DNA of 64,000 nucleotides, from positions 1,674,001 to 1,738,000 of the forward strand of contig NZ_CP029347.1 in NCBI RefSeq assembly GCF_003143555.1. Direction: 5' to 3'. The position numbers and the translations under genes are program-made. Position 1 is the stretch's first letter, and the number at the start of each line of letters is the position of its first letter. This DNA is from Saliniradius amylolyticus. GTDB lineage: Bacteria; Pseudomonadota; Gammaproteobacteria; Enterobacterales; Alteromonadaceae. The notes beneath the pieces were generated by a model. It was given only the letters and a program-made list of their open reading frames with translations, was not told the origin of the DNA and did not search any database. This document shows positions 55,786-64,000 of the stretch, piece by piece.

Positions 55786-57686
55786 AGTGTCTCCTCCACA
55801 AATTGCTCAGTGCGACTTACGCCACTTGCCAAAGACTCCACATCCAGTATCAGCGCAACACTGCCATCGCCCATGATGGTCGCGCCGGCAATACCGGCTA
55901 CACGGCGATAATGCTTTTCAAGACTCTTGATCACCACTTGCTGCTGACCTTGCAGTTCGTCCACAATCAAGCCAAAGCGTTTATTGGCGGACTCCACCAG
56001 CACCACAATGGACTCAGTCACCGGCAAGCAGTCAGACTGACGTTTATCCAGCAGCGAACTGCGCACATCGATAAGCGGCCAATAGACTTCCCGGCTCCAC
56101 AGCAGGTGTTCTTTATTGAGGGTTCTTAGCTGGTCATCAGACGGTTGCATCGATTCGACGATATTGGTCAGCGGCACCACAAAGGTTTGTTCACCAACCG
56201 CGACGCACATCCCATCAAGAATGGCTAAGGTCAGTGGTAAATGAATATCAAACTGGCTTCCCCGCCCCTTACGAGAGCTTACTTCCACCCGGCCATTTAA
56301 CGATTCAATATTACGCCGGACCACATCCATCCCCACACCCCGACCAGATACGTCGGTAACGGTTTCCGCCGTTGAAAATCCGGGCTCGAAAATGAGCGAC
56401 CAAACCTGGTCGTCCGAGGGAGAATCAGGAATGGAAAGGCCACTTTCCTGCGCCTTCGCCAGAATCTTATCGCGATTCAGGCCGGCCCCATCGTCAATGA
56501 TACTAAGCACGATGTTGCCGCCGGTCTGCTGCGCCTTTAATGTGAGATTACCCTGTTCTGGCTTGTCCATGGCCAGCCGCTGCTCCGGCGTCTCAATGCC
56601 ATGGTCGAGACTATTGCGAACTAAGTGAGTCAGAGGATCCACTACTTTTTCAATCAGCCCCTTATCGATTTCCGTTTGCTGCCCTTCCAGGTGCAGTTCG
56701 ACCTTTTTACCCATTTTTGACGTTAAGTCCCTAACCAAGCGGGGAAAACGACTGAACACAAAGGACATGGGCAGCATTCTCACGCTCATCACGGCTTCCT
56801 GGATTTCACGGGTATTGCGCTCAAGTTCTGTTAGCGCGGACTGGGTGCGATCGGCCATGGACTCGGGCACATCCTTACCGATGAGATTGAGCATAGACTG
56901 GGTAATGACCAGCTCCCCCACCAGGTTGACGAGGTTGTCTATCTTCTGAATATCGACACGTATAGAGCCGCTGTCTTTGGATTTTTGGGGCTTCAGATCC
57001 GGGCTTTGACGTTGGCGGCCCAAATTAGCTTGAGGCTTTGAACCTGGCTCTTGAGGCTGAAACAACCCATAGTCCTGACCTTCGACAGGCTCCTTTTCAA
57101 AAATCCCGTAATCGACGCCCTCCTTTAGGTTATTCTCTAACGATTGTTCTGAAGTTGTCTCTGGTGTGCCAGGCGCATCATCAAAGAAGCCAAAATCCTC
57201 CTCCTGACTTGAGTCAGTCGCAGAGGACTCGGGCAAGGGTTCGAAGAAGCCAAAACCGTCGTCTTCTGTTTTCTCAGTGGTACTTTGGTCAGGCGTGGTT
57301 TGACTTAATAGTTGCTCAAGCTGGGACTTTGCGTGGGTCACCACCTCCCAGTCAGGCTCCTGTTGCTGCTGATAGCAGTCTAACAAGTTGCCCAATTGGT
57401 CTACGGTAGATAGCAGGATATCCACGTCACTGTGCTGTAGCTCGAATTCGCCTTTACGAGCCCGGTCGAGCAGGTTCTCCATCACATGAGTAACATCGGT
57501 GAGAGCCGTGAATCCGAATATACCGCTGCCCCCTTTTATGGAGTGTGCAGCACGGAAGATACTGTTTAAGTCTTCCTTGTCGGGCTCCACCAGATCCAAC
57601 TCCATGAGCAGCTGTTCCATCTGCTCCAGGTGTTCTCTGCTTTCCTCGAAAAACACTTCATTAAACTGGTTTAAATCGATGGACAT
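55782..57686 (-). CDS. cheA: Chemotaxis sensor kinase CheA
   Basis: A 634-residue CheA. It has an Hpt domain (1-105, phosphorylated H48 in AAHSIKGGSGIFGF), an acidic linker (130-235), dimerisation helices (about 240-310), a kinase core with HLVRNSLDHGIE (N-box), IDDGAGLN and GRGVGMDVV, and a CheW-like P5 domain. A globular P2 CheY-binding domain is not visible. Instead the linker carries four short motifs of aromatic-Gly-x-Phe (at 145, 165, 193 and 206). It phosphorylates CheY, CheB and perhaps the receiver of the CrsR-like protein. GGAGG precedes the ATG. Confidence 0.96.
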   Translation of the reverse strand: MSIDLNQFNEVFFEESREHLEQMEQLLMELDLVEPDKEDLNSIFRAAHSIKGGSGIFGFTALTDVTHVMENLLDRARKGEFELQHSDVDILLSTVDQLGNLLDCYQQQQEPDWEVVTHAKSQLEQLLSQTTPDQSTTEKTEDDGFGFFEPLPESSATDSSQEEDFGFFDDAPGTPETTSEQSLENNLKEGVDYGIFEKEPVEGQDYGLFQPQEPGSKPQANLGRQRQSPDLKPQKSKDSGSIRVDIQKIDNLVNLVGELVITQSMLNLIGKDVPESMADRTQSALTELERNTREIQEAVMSVRMLPMSFVFSRFPRLVRDLTSKMGKKVELHLEGQQTEIDKGLIEKVVDPLTHLVRNSLDHGIETPEQRLAMDKPEQGNLTLKAQQTGGNIVLSIIDDGAGLNRDKILAKAQESGLSIPDSPSDDQVWSLIFEPGFSTAETVTDVSGRGVGMDVVRRNIESLNGRVEVSSRKGRGSQFDIHLPLTLAILDGMCVAVGEQTFVVPLTNIVESMQPSDDQLRTLNKEHLLWSREVYWPLIDVRSSLLDKRQSDCLPVTESIVVLVESANKRFGLIVDELQGQQQVVIKSLEKHYRRVAGIAGATIMGDGSVALILDVESLASGVSRTEQFVEETL

Positions 57687-57711
57687 CCTGGCCCTCCATT
57701 ATCCCGCACGT

Positions 57712-58077
57712 TTAATTCAGCACCTTGGCCACTACTGCCAGTAACTTACTGGGATCAAACGGCTTTACCATCCAGCCTGTGGCGCCAGCAGCTCGACCCT
57801 GAGTTTTCATCTCATCGCTGGCTTCCGTGGTGAGCACTATTATGGGTGTTCTGGTATAGGCGGGGAGTCCTCGTAATGACTTAATCAGTGTCAGGCCATC
57901 CATGTTAGGCATATTCTGGTCGGTCAGGACAAAGTCAAACTGTTCTGACTTCGCCAGGTTCAGCCCCTCCTGACCATCTTTAGCCGCCTTGACTTTGTAA
58001 TTAGCACTTTTAAGTGTTGCCTCAACCATCTGCCGAACTGAAGGTGAATCGTCCACTATCAATAATGATTTACTCAT
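57712..58077 (-). CDS. cheY: CheY-like single-domain response regulator
   Basis: A 121-residue receiver: acidic pair in LLIVDDSPSVRQMV, phospho-acceptor in FVLTDQNMPNMDG, switch Thr in IIVLTTEAS and Lys in WMVKPFDP. It lies directly upstream of cheA and overlaps the crsR-like gene by 8 bp (ATGAGTAA). It is presumably CheA's main output in this system; the target (flagellar motor or another protein) cannot be told from sequence. No cheZ is present in the operon. Confidence 0.94.
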   Translation of the reverse strand: MSKSLLIVDDSPSVRQMVEATLKSANYKVKAAKDGQEGLNLAKSEQFDFVLTDQNMPNMDGLTLIKSLRGLPAYTRTPIIVLTTEASDEMKTQGRAAGATGWMVKPFDPSKLLAVVAKVLN

Positions 58078-59755
58078 TGTCTTCCCATTTCACTGTTACT
58101 GTTGTTTCGTTCCCGGGCGGCGTCACCTCAACCGCGTGACATAATTGTTTTACTAACATCAGGCCCCGTCCAAAAGCCTCGCTTTCGTTGCCATCCCCCT
58201 CGCTTGAATACCCATCACCATCATCTTTAATGCTCAGTCGAAGCAACTGACGGGCGCTGTTGACAAGGATGGTGATTTCGATCCAGTCATTCTCCGATAA
58301 CGCCTGTTTGCGCTTATCCCGCTGTTCAAGGTAGTCAACAAACCCGTCAAAATCATCTTTCAATTCAGAGGGTAAGCGTAAGATCCCGTGATCCAGTGCA
58401 TTGTTGTACAGTTCGGTGAACACCGTGTAGGCACGGTGGCGCACTTCTTCCGGTAGATAAATGTTTTTTAATAGCTGGCTAAAGGTGTTCAGCAAGCCAG
58501 CTTCCCCGAGCATTCTGCCGCTCACTCTAATCTTGCTTTCCACACACCCCTGCGGTATTTGCTTATAGTGCTCGGTGTTTTCTACAGATTTGTGAAGCTG
58601 GGTCAGATCCGTTTCCGCAACAGTAATATCATCCTTATAATCAGTGTTCCCCAGAAACTCATTAAGCGCCCCAATGAGACGCTGTTCCAGTGAAGAACCA
58701 GTTTCTGCCAATAGATTTAGCAGTCGCTGCTCGCCAAACCAGTCACCGTGCTGATTACGCTGCTCAGTAACCCCATCACTGAACATCACTAAACGGGTTC
58801 CTGCGTCTATAGGCATTCTCTCTGTGGCGACACTGAACAACTTTCTGTCTAACACTCCCAATGCCATATGTTGTGAAGAAAACCGATGTACTATCTTGCC
58901 TGGTTCATCAAATAAAAGGACATCAGGCATGCCGCCATTCCATACCCTCAGCTCCCTGGCATTCTGGCTCAGCTCCACCAGACAACAGGCCACAAAGCGA
59001 TCCCCCAGTCCACTGTCATGAAGACGTTGATTAAGCTCAACGGCCATCAGCGATAACTCACACCCCTTCGCGACCATCGCATGAAAAATATTCGCTAATG
59101 GCAATATTTGAATGGCGGCCGCCAAACCGTGACCGGTCGCATCGGCCAGTAGCAAATACACATTCCCATTTGGCGCTTTTCCGGTGAGAAATATGTCTCC
59201 ACAAAACTCGTCAGCGGCGACCTTCACGACGTCACAATATGGGAGCGGCGTAGAGAATCGAGCCAGCATATTTTCATACACATTGTGTGCAATCTCTTGG
59301 TTAAACTGGTGCTGGTAAACCAGATGACGCAGTGCATGTTGCTGGTGCCGCGCGTCTTTAATCAGCTGTTCTGCACCATAGAGCTGGCTCACCTTAAACG
59401 AGAGCAGTTCCAGATTAACGGGCTTAACAACATAATCATTCACTCCCACCCGGAAGCACTGCTCAATGCACCGAAAGTCCGCGTCAGTATTGACCACCAG
59501 GAGGGGAAGGTCTGGCAAGGCCGCCGCGGTCCTTTTTAGTAGCTCCGTCAGCTCATCGGCTGGCAACTCCATATCCACAAGTACAAACTCGTAGCTCTTG
59601 CTGATGCGCTTTCCTTGCAGAGCTTGAGAGTCGATGCAGTCAACCAGACACCCTTTGTAGCTGAAGAAATCTTCATAAAGTAACCCATTCGACGGAGAAT
59701 CCGTGAGCACCAAGAGGCATCGGGGCAGCGTGAGTTGTTCACTGTCTGAAGTCAT
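58070..59755 (-). CDS. crsR: Receiver-PP2C-kinase partner-switching regulator (CrsR/HsbR-like)
   Basis: A 561-residue protein in three parts. An N-terminal receiver domain (10-125) has phospho-site D61 and K111 but only one residue (D19) of the usual acidic pair. A SpoIIE-type PP2C phosphatase (about 170-385) has metal Asp at D187, D205, D327 and D376. A C-terminal anti-sigma-type HATPase has its N-box TELYNNALDHG (447-457) and KDDGDGY. In Shewanella CrsR and Pseudomonas HsbR this layout toggles a STAS partner by dephosphorylation and kinase activity and, in CrsR, sequesters sigma-S. The STAS partner is the overlapping upstream gene. Confidence 0.85.
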   Translation of the reverse strand: MTSDSEQLTLPRCLLVLTDSPSNGLLYEDFFSYKGCLVDCIDSQALQGKRISKSYEFVLVDMELPADELTELLKRTAAALPDLPLLVVNTDADFRCIEQCFRVGVNDYVVKPVNLELLSFKVSQLYGAEQLIKDARHQQHALRHLVYQHQFNQEIAHNVYENMLARFSTPLPYCDVVKVAADEFCGDIFLTGKAPNGNVYLLLADATGHGLAAAIQILPLANIFHAMVAKGCELSLMAVELNQRLHDSGLGDRFVACCLVELSQNARELRVWNGGMPDVLLFDEPGKIVHRFSSQHMALGVLDRKLFSVATERMPIDAGTRLVMFSDGVTEQRNQHGDWFGEQRLLNLLAETGSSLEQRLIGALNEFLGNTDYKDDITVAETDLTQLHKSVENTEHYKQIPQGCVESKIRVSGRMLGEAGLLNTFSQLLKNIYLPEEVRHRAYTVFTELYNNALDHGILRLPSELKDDFDGFVDYLEQRDKRKQALSENDWIEITILVNSARQLLRLSIKDDGDGYSSEGDGNESEAFGRGLMLVKQLCHAVEVTPPGNETTVTVKWEDNE

Positions 59756-60029
59756 ACAACTTTTGCATATTCGCCATATTCAAAATGTCCCGGGCAACGC
59801 CCGATGCGCCCTCAATAGCCAGTGAAACGCCCTGAGAATTGGCCTCACGGTGCAACAGGACCATCAGACCGAGTGCGGAACTGTCCAGGTAATCCACATC
59901 ACTGAAATCCAGTATAATGCTGGCGCAGCCAGGCTTGTTGAGCGCGGCCTTATATGCCTGACTGAATATCTTGTGATGGTCGAAGTCAAACCTTTCCGGC
60001 AGTCGAATACGTGATACATCTTCGTTCAT
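59739..60029 (-). CDS. crsA: STAS-domain anti-anti-sigma factor (CrsA/HsbA-like)
   Basis: A 96-residue STAS protein. The core is SIILDFSDVDYLDSSALGLMVLLHREAN, with the phosphorylatable Ser (likely S51) in DSSALG, as in SpoIIAA. It is the predicted substrate of the adjacent PP2C/kinase protein and binds either that protein or another regulator depending on phosphorylation. The ATG at 60029 is chosen because GGAG lies 6 nt upstream and it gives a normal STAS N-terminus; an in-frame start at 60065 overlaps the receptor gene. The 3' end overlaps crsR by 17 bp. Confidence 0.87.
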   Translation of the reverse strand: MNEDVSRIRLPERFDFDHHKIFSQAYKAALNKPGCASIILDFSDVDYLDSSALGLMVLLHREANSQGVSLAIEGASGVARDILNMANMQKLYDFRQ

Positions 60030-60042
60030 CCATAGCTCCTTG

Positions 60043-61221
60043 TTAAAACAGTTCGACATCGCCACTGTTCATGTCGGACGAAGATACTGGATTGCGCTGG
60101 GCTGTTAGCCGCTCGGTCACTTCATCGGCACGTCGCCGGGCCTTCTCGATTAAAGAGTCGACAGAATCACGCTGGTGACAGTCCAGCAACTCAGCCACTT
60201 CGACCAAAGACTGCTGCACAAACACCAACTGTTGTCCATTGATGTCATCAAACTGCAGGCCACGTATGACCCGGTTCAGCGAACTTTCCAGTTGTTGTGC
60301 TATCACATCCAGTTTTTCAATGGTTTGTTCGTCTTCCTGGGTTTTATCCACAATCATGTCCAGTGCCTGGTTGATTTCTTTTTTCGCGTCCATTACATAA
60401 CTCACGTCCTGAGCCGCAACCTTACCCATGGCCTGGGTGAGTTCGGCAATCTGATCACGAATCTGAGTCAACTGCTGTTGAATCGACTGACTGAATCCCG
60501 CCGAGCGATTGGACAGTGCTCGCACTTCATCGGCAACCACTGCAAAGCCGCGTCCTGCTTCTCCTGCACGGGCCGCCTCGATGGCTGCATTCAGGGCCAG
60601 AAGGTTCGTTTGCGAAGCGATATCGTCGACGTCTTTTAAAGCCTTCATGATCTCGGGCATGGCTTCATCGATCTGATTCACCTTTTGGAGCAAGTCCATG
60701 GAAGAGGCGGACATATTGACCGTCGTGTTGATAAACTGGTCCAGGGTATGCTCGGTGCTTTTGGCAAACTGGTGCATATACTGGCTTTGTGTCACGGGCG
60801 ACTCGTCACCATTACCATGTTGGACTTCGCTCGTGTAAGTGAGGCGCTTTATCCACTCCCGCTCACTGTCCATTTGTTGCTGTAATTCTGAAAAGGCCTG
60901 CGTCAGCGTCGTCGTCGCATCACTTTGAGTACTACGTATTCGCTCTAATGCGTCGTTACATTCATCCAAAGACGTACCAATGCTGCTAAACAACAATGAG
61001 GCGTCTCCCACAGCCGCCCCGGAGTCCTCATCCACCCCGTCAGAACGGGCCTTGGCTTCATCGTTGGTTTTATGGGTGTCTGAAAACTTTACCGCGAGCC
61101 ATGCGCCGAAAGCCATAACGGCCCACCCCACCAGTACGAAGCCGGTCAGTATCAAACCGAGCGAGATGACGGTAGCGAGCGACAACAGGCTCCATTGTGG
61201 TCTTGCAAAAAGCTGCAGCAC
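60043..61221 (-). CDS. Membrane-anchored short methyl-accepting chemotaxis protein
   Basis: A 392-residue receptor with a hydrophobic N-terminus (two helices within about 12-45) and no periplasmic sensor domain. A coiled cytoplasmic region contains the MCP tip [18 protein letters not shown] and [15 protein letters not shown]. No HAMP or CheR pentapeptide is seen. It may sense the membrane or an intracellular state or a partner protein. I prefer the GTG at 61221, which has AAAAGGA upstream at a normal distance, over the TTG at 61227. It is the first gene of the operon and divergent from the multi-PAS sensor. Confidence 0.85.
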   Translation of the reverse strand: MLQLFARPQWSLLSLATVISLGLILTGFVLVGWAVMAFGAWLAVKFSDTHKTNDEAKARSDGVDEDSGAAVGDASLLFSSIGTSLDECNDALERIRSTQSDATTTLTQAFSELQQQMDSEREWIKRLTYTSEVQHGNGDESPVTQSQYMHQFAKSTEHTLDQFINTTVNMSASSMDLLQKVNQIDEAMPEIMKALKDVDDIASQTNLLALNAAIEAARAGEAGRGFAVVADEVRALSNRSAGFSQSIQQQLTQIRDQIAELTQAMGKVAAQDVSYVMDAKKEINQALDMIVDKTQEDEQTIEKLDVIAQQLESSLNRVIRGLQFDDINGQQLVFVQQSLVEVAELLDCHQRDSVDSLIEKARRRADEVTERLTAQRNPVSSSDMNSGDVELF

Positions 61222-61431
61222 GTACAAATCCTTTTACATTTCAAAAAGTAAGGCCCAAACATTTTGGGGCATGATTTGATTTTCTTACTAACCTACTACT
61301 AGTTGGTCATGACGTTAGATCAAGTTTTATTGATTAATAATTAAACTATTCTGTAACGATTGCCGTAGTTATTACACGAACTATTCGATTGCCTGACAGG
61401 GTACGAATTCGTGTAGCCAAGGAGGTCAAAG

Positions 61432-64000
61432 ATGACAAGGCAGGCCGGGTTAAGAAAAACAACGGGACGTTGGGTTGTTCTGCTGGGGGCATTCGTCTTG
61501 GTCGCGGACGCCCTCATATTAATGCTGCTATCAGACGATGATGATCTCCTCAAACCGTATCGCACGGAACTGACTCAACTTAAACAGCAGATTCTGAGTA
61601 TCACCGCCAGGCAGAACGACGACACCATCAATCCCACTTGGCTGAGGGAGCAAATAAAAACTCTTCGGCCTCAAATGCCGGTGGTACTGCTGAACTCAGA
61701 GCTCGCATTCATTCCCAATCAGCCAGACTTTCAAAGTCTTAGTCTGCCATCCGCTGATGAAATAGAGCGCTCATTAAAATCCAGCAACTTCCACGCAGGC
61801 ATGGGGAGTTTAAAAATCATACACCCTCAGGAACGCTGGCTTGCACTGCTTCCGGTCGTCCCTCAACCTGCGCGACTGGCTTCCGAAGCTCCCTCATACC
61901 TGTTGGTCCCCCTGCCAGAAGAACCTCAGGAGACATTGCTGAATAACGAGATATTCCCAGCTGTGTTAATCATCAATGCCTTACTGGGGTACTTATTTTG
62001 GCTCGTATATACCAAAAGGTTCACGCCATTGAAGGGAGCGGGCACACACTACCTCAACTTTTCCAGACAGCCTGATGCCTCTATTCCTCCCTCCGTTCTT
62101 GCCCCTGATAATGCAGGAAGTTATAAGCCCGACGACGCTGTGCGGTTTGTCGCCCAAAGCGAATTTACCGCTCTGTTGCAAAGCATACCGGATGCAGCGC
62201 TCATATTTGATCACAATAAAGAGGTGATAGAAGCCAACAGCGCCGCCTTGCAACTTCTGGAGTGCGAACCCAGTCAGCTTCAGGGAAAAAAGGTAGAATC
62301 TCTAATGGGCATTCAGGATCGTCAGGGACATTCCCTGCTCAGCCGCCCTGCGGTCGAATTACTGCCAAACCGCGGCGATATCATCAGCTTTTCCGACTGT
62401 CAGTTGAAAACCGGCCCGGGCCATACCCATCTGGTCTCGTTAACCTTATCGTGTCTCAGCCGAGGCGGTAAAGGACAACGGCGCGCCGTTCTAATCATCA
62501 GTGATGAGTCTGCGCTTGAACAGATGCGCTACGAATCTCAGCAGCAAAAATACCTTCTGAACGCCATGTATAGTCATACCCCGGCATTAGTCTATTTAAA
62601 AGACCGGCGTTCGGTATATCTAATGGCGAACAATGCCTTTGCCGAATTTATCGGGCGCTCCCAGGAGCATATTATCGGCCAGCGCCCTCAGCAGCTTTTT
62701 GAGGGCGCCGTTCTGGAACAGTTGCAGGCACTGGAACAAGAAGTACTCGATAGCGGACTGCCTGTCACCCGTGAAATTGAGCATTTGACTCGTACACCAA
62801 GAACTTTTCTGTATCAGGAGTTTCCACTCAAAGACTCTCAAGGTAATGTGCGCTACACCGGCGGCATCGCGTCCGATGTGACCGCAGAGCGCCAGCTAGA
62901 GAACACCTTACAGGCACTGGCCACTGACAGTTCTGCCAGGTCTGGAGACAGCTTCTTTAACAGCCTGGTAAAACAGCTACAGCGCCTGACCAAGGCTGAC
63001 TTTGTATTTATCGGGGAAACCATAAAACGCCCTCATCAGATGATGGTGATCGCAGCCAACCATAAAGGCCAAGAGCATCCCTTATTTTGTTATTACACCG
63101 ACAACTCGCCTTGCCAGGCAACCCTCCAACAGCAAGGATATTATAGTGTCGACCTGCAAAGTGAGTTCCCGAACAATCAGATATATCATCTACTGAACTT
63201 ACACTATTACCAGGCAATGCCTTTGCTTGATGCCGAGGGTCAGGCTATTGGTGTGATGACATTATCTTACGAGTCGGAGCCTGAAGATCCCCATTGGCTT
63301 AAGAGCACTCTGGAATTATTCTGCAGCCGCGTGAGCGCCGAGTTAAGTCGCGAACGTCTACAACGGCACCTGCATCGTCTGTCCTCCAAACTCTCCAGTC
63401 ATATCGAAAACACGCCTCTGGCGGTCATAGAGTGGAATTCGGAATTTACGGTGTTAAATTGGAATCACTCTGCAGAAAAGCTGTTTGGATACTCTGCCGA
63501 TGAGGCTATCGGGCATCCGCTCAATACGTTGATCATCGCTCCTATTCGCTGGGCTTATGACAGCGCCATTCTCAATTACGTGGTGGTCAACCGCACCAAT
63601 AATAAATGCACCCATACCAACGTTAGCCAGGATGGTCGCGAGGTCCTCTGTGAGTGGGAAAATACCGTTATTTTGAATGATCTGGGTGAGGTGGAAAGCG
63701 TCATTTCGGTTATTAAAGACGTCACTGCCGAGCGCCGATTATTGTTTAAAATTCAACAAAAAGAACTCGAACAGCGACAGATGCTCAACTCCATGGTGGA
63801 TGCCATCATCACCATCGATAACCACGGGCTGATCACCAGCTTCAATCACTCTGCCGAAACCCTGTTCGGTTATTCAGAACAGGATATATTAGGTCAGAAC
63901 GTTAAAATTCTGATGCCTGCCAACATTCGTCGGCACCATGACCATTACCTGGCAGAACACATGCGCACCGGTATTACCAAGCTCATCGGTACCAGCCGCG
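61432..64000 (+). CDS. Multi-PAS/GAF membrane sensor protein (3' end outside window)
   Basis: An open frame of over 850 codons starting at the ATG at 61432, with AAGGAGG 6 nt upstream. Two membrane helices (about 13-33 and 173-192) enclose a periplasmic domain. Then come PAS1 (about 245-360), PAS2 (about 372-490), a GAF-like domain (about 500-645), PAS3 (from 656: NTPLAVIEWNSEFTVLNWN) and PAS4 (from 788: MVDAIITIDNHGLITSFN). PAS4 has a FixL-like PANIRRHHDHYLAEHMRTG segment with H836 at the position of the FixL heme ligand. The frame continues past the window, so the output domain (kinase, GGDEF or EAL) is unknown. Confidence 0.88.
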   Translation, partial: MTRQAGLRKTTGRWVVLLGAFVLVADALILMLLSDDDDLLKPYRTELTQLKQQILSITARQNDDTINPTWLREQIKTLRPQMPVVLLNSELAFIPNQPDFQSLSLPSADEIERSLKSSNFHAGMGSLKIIHPQERWLALLPVVPQPARLASEAPSYLLVPLPEEPQETLLNNEIFPAVLIINALLGYLFWLVYTKRFTPLKGAGTHYLNFSRQPDASIPPSVLAPDNAGSYKPDDAVRFVAQSEFTALLQSIPDAALIFDHNKEVIEANSAALQLLECEPSQLQGKKVESLMGIQDRQGHSLLSRPAVELLPNRGDIISFSDCQLKTGPGHTHLVSLTLSCLSRGGKGQRRAVLIISDESALEQMRYESQQQKYLLNAMYSHTPALVYLKDRRSVYLMANNAFAEFIGRSQEHIIGQRPQQLFEGAVLEQLQALEQEVLDSGLPVTREIEHLTRTPRTFLYQEFPLKDSQGNVRYTGGIASDVTAERQLENTLQALATDSSARSGDSFFNSLVKQLQRLTKADFVFIGETIKRPHQMMVIAANHKGQEHPLFCYYTDNSPCQATLQQQGYYSVDLQSEFPNNQIYHLLNLHYYQAMPLLDAEGQAIGVMTLSYESEPEDPHWLKSTLELFCSRVSAELSRERLQRHLHRLSSKLSSHIENTPLAVIEWNSEFTVLNWNHSAEKLFGYSADEAIGHPLNTLIIAPIRWAYDSAILNYVVVNRTNNKCTHTNVSQDGREVLCEWENTVILNDLGEVESVISVIKDVTAERRLLFKIQQKELEQRQMLNSMVDAIITIDNHGLITSFNHSAETLFGYSEQDILGQNVKILMPANIRRHHDHYLAEHMRTGITKLIGTSR

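Overview
The window is a 64 kb stretch of gammaproteobacterial chromosome of roughly balanced base composition. Gene content points to a marine or brackish member of the Alteromonadales (Alteromonadaceae/Shewanella-like). Supporting families are the VC2046/SO_2500 family, YejK-YejL-YejM, monomeric NADP isocitrate dehydrogenase, the aat-bpt-infA-clpA-clpS-cspD order, a Shewanella-like chemosensory operon and two VieB-like response regulators with TPR repeats. Species assignment is inference. I saw no phage, transposase or CRISPR array.

Layout. 1-4.7 kb: the 3' end of a dGTPase-like gene, a SulA-like gene under a consensus LexA box, ychJ, a VC2046-family gene, the first response regulator-TPR gene and a glutathionyl-hydroquinone reductase. 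4.8-11.2 kb: L-2-hydroxyglutarate oxidase with a lipoprotein gene, phosphofructokinase, a LytS/LytR-type two-component pair, an Mpo1-like membrane protein and a PilZ protein. 11.3-17.8 kb: an M61 peptidase, a solitary integron-type gene cassette with its own attC site, a two-domain QueD-like protein, a long palindromic element and yejK/yejL/yejM. 17.8-23.8 kb: a valine-catabolic operon (mmsA, acyl-CoA dehydrogenase, 3-hydroxyisobutyryl-CoA hydrolase, mmsB, SDR) with gmhB attached to its end. 24.0-31.9 kb: the second response regulator-TPR gene, a thioesterase, a LysR regulator, a small membrane protein, a CNNM/CBS protein, an S9 peptidase and yfbV. 32.2-44.8 kb: conserved housekeeping genes: trxB, an N-degron module (aat, bpt, clpA, clpS around infA), cspD, isocitrate dehydrogenase, and rluE-nudJ-mnmA-hflD-purB. 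44.9-49.9 kb: a membrane class III adenylate cyclase, a DUF4826 gene, a YdiJ-type D-2-hydroxyglutarate dehydrogenase and a small membrane protein. 50.0-50.7 kb: tRNA-Val(GAC) followed by about five and a half tandem 109/110-bp units that look like decayed copies of the tRNA. 50.8-61.2 kb: a ten-gene chemosensory operon on the minus strand combining cheY-A-W-mcp-R-D-B with a partner-switching pair (STAS protein plus receiver/PP2C/kinase protein) resembling Shewanella CrsA/CrsR. 61.4-64 kb: the start of a large divergent multi-PAS/GAF membrane sensor cut by the window end.

Most of the window is ordinary core genome. The parts most worth a second look are the solitary integron cassette at 13246-13803, the tRNA-derived repeat array at 50107-50722, the nested palindrome at 14792-14891, the repeated aromatic motifs in the CheA linker, and three unusual palindromes: the UUCG hairpin over the aat start, the perfect 20-bp palindrome before cspD, and the ACGT-repeat palindrome before mmsA.
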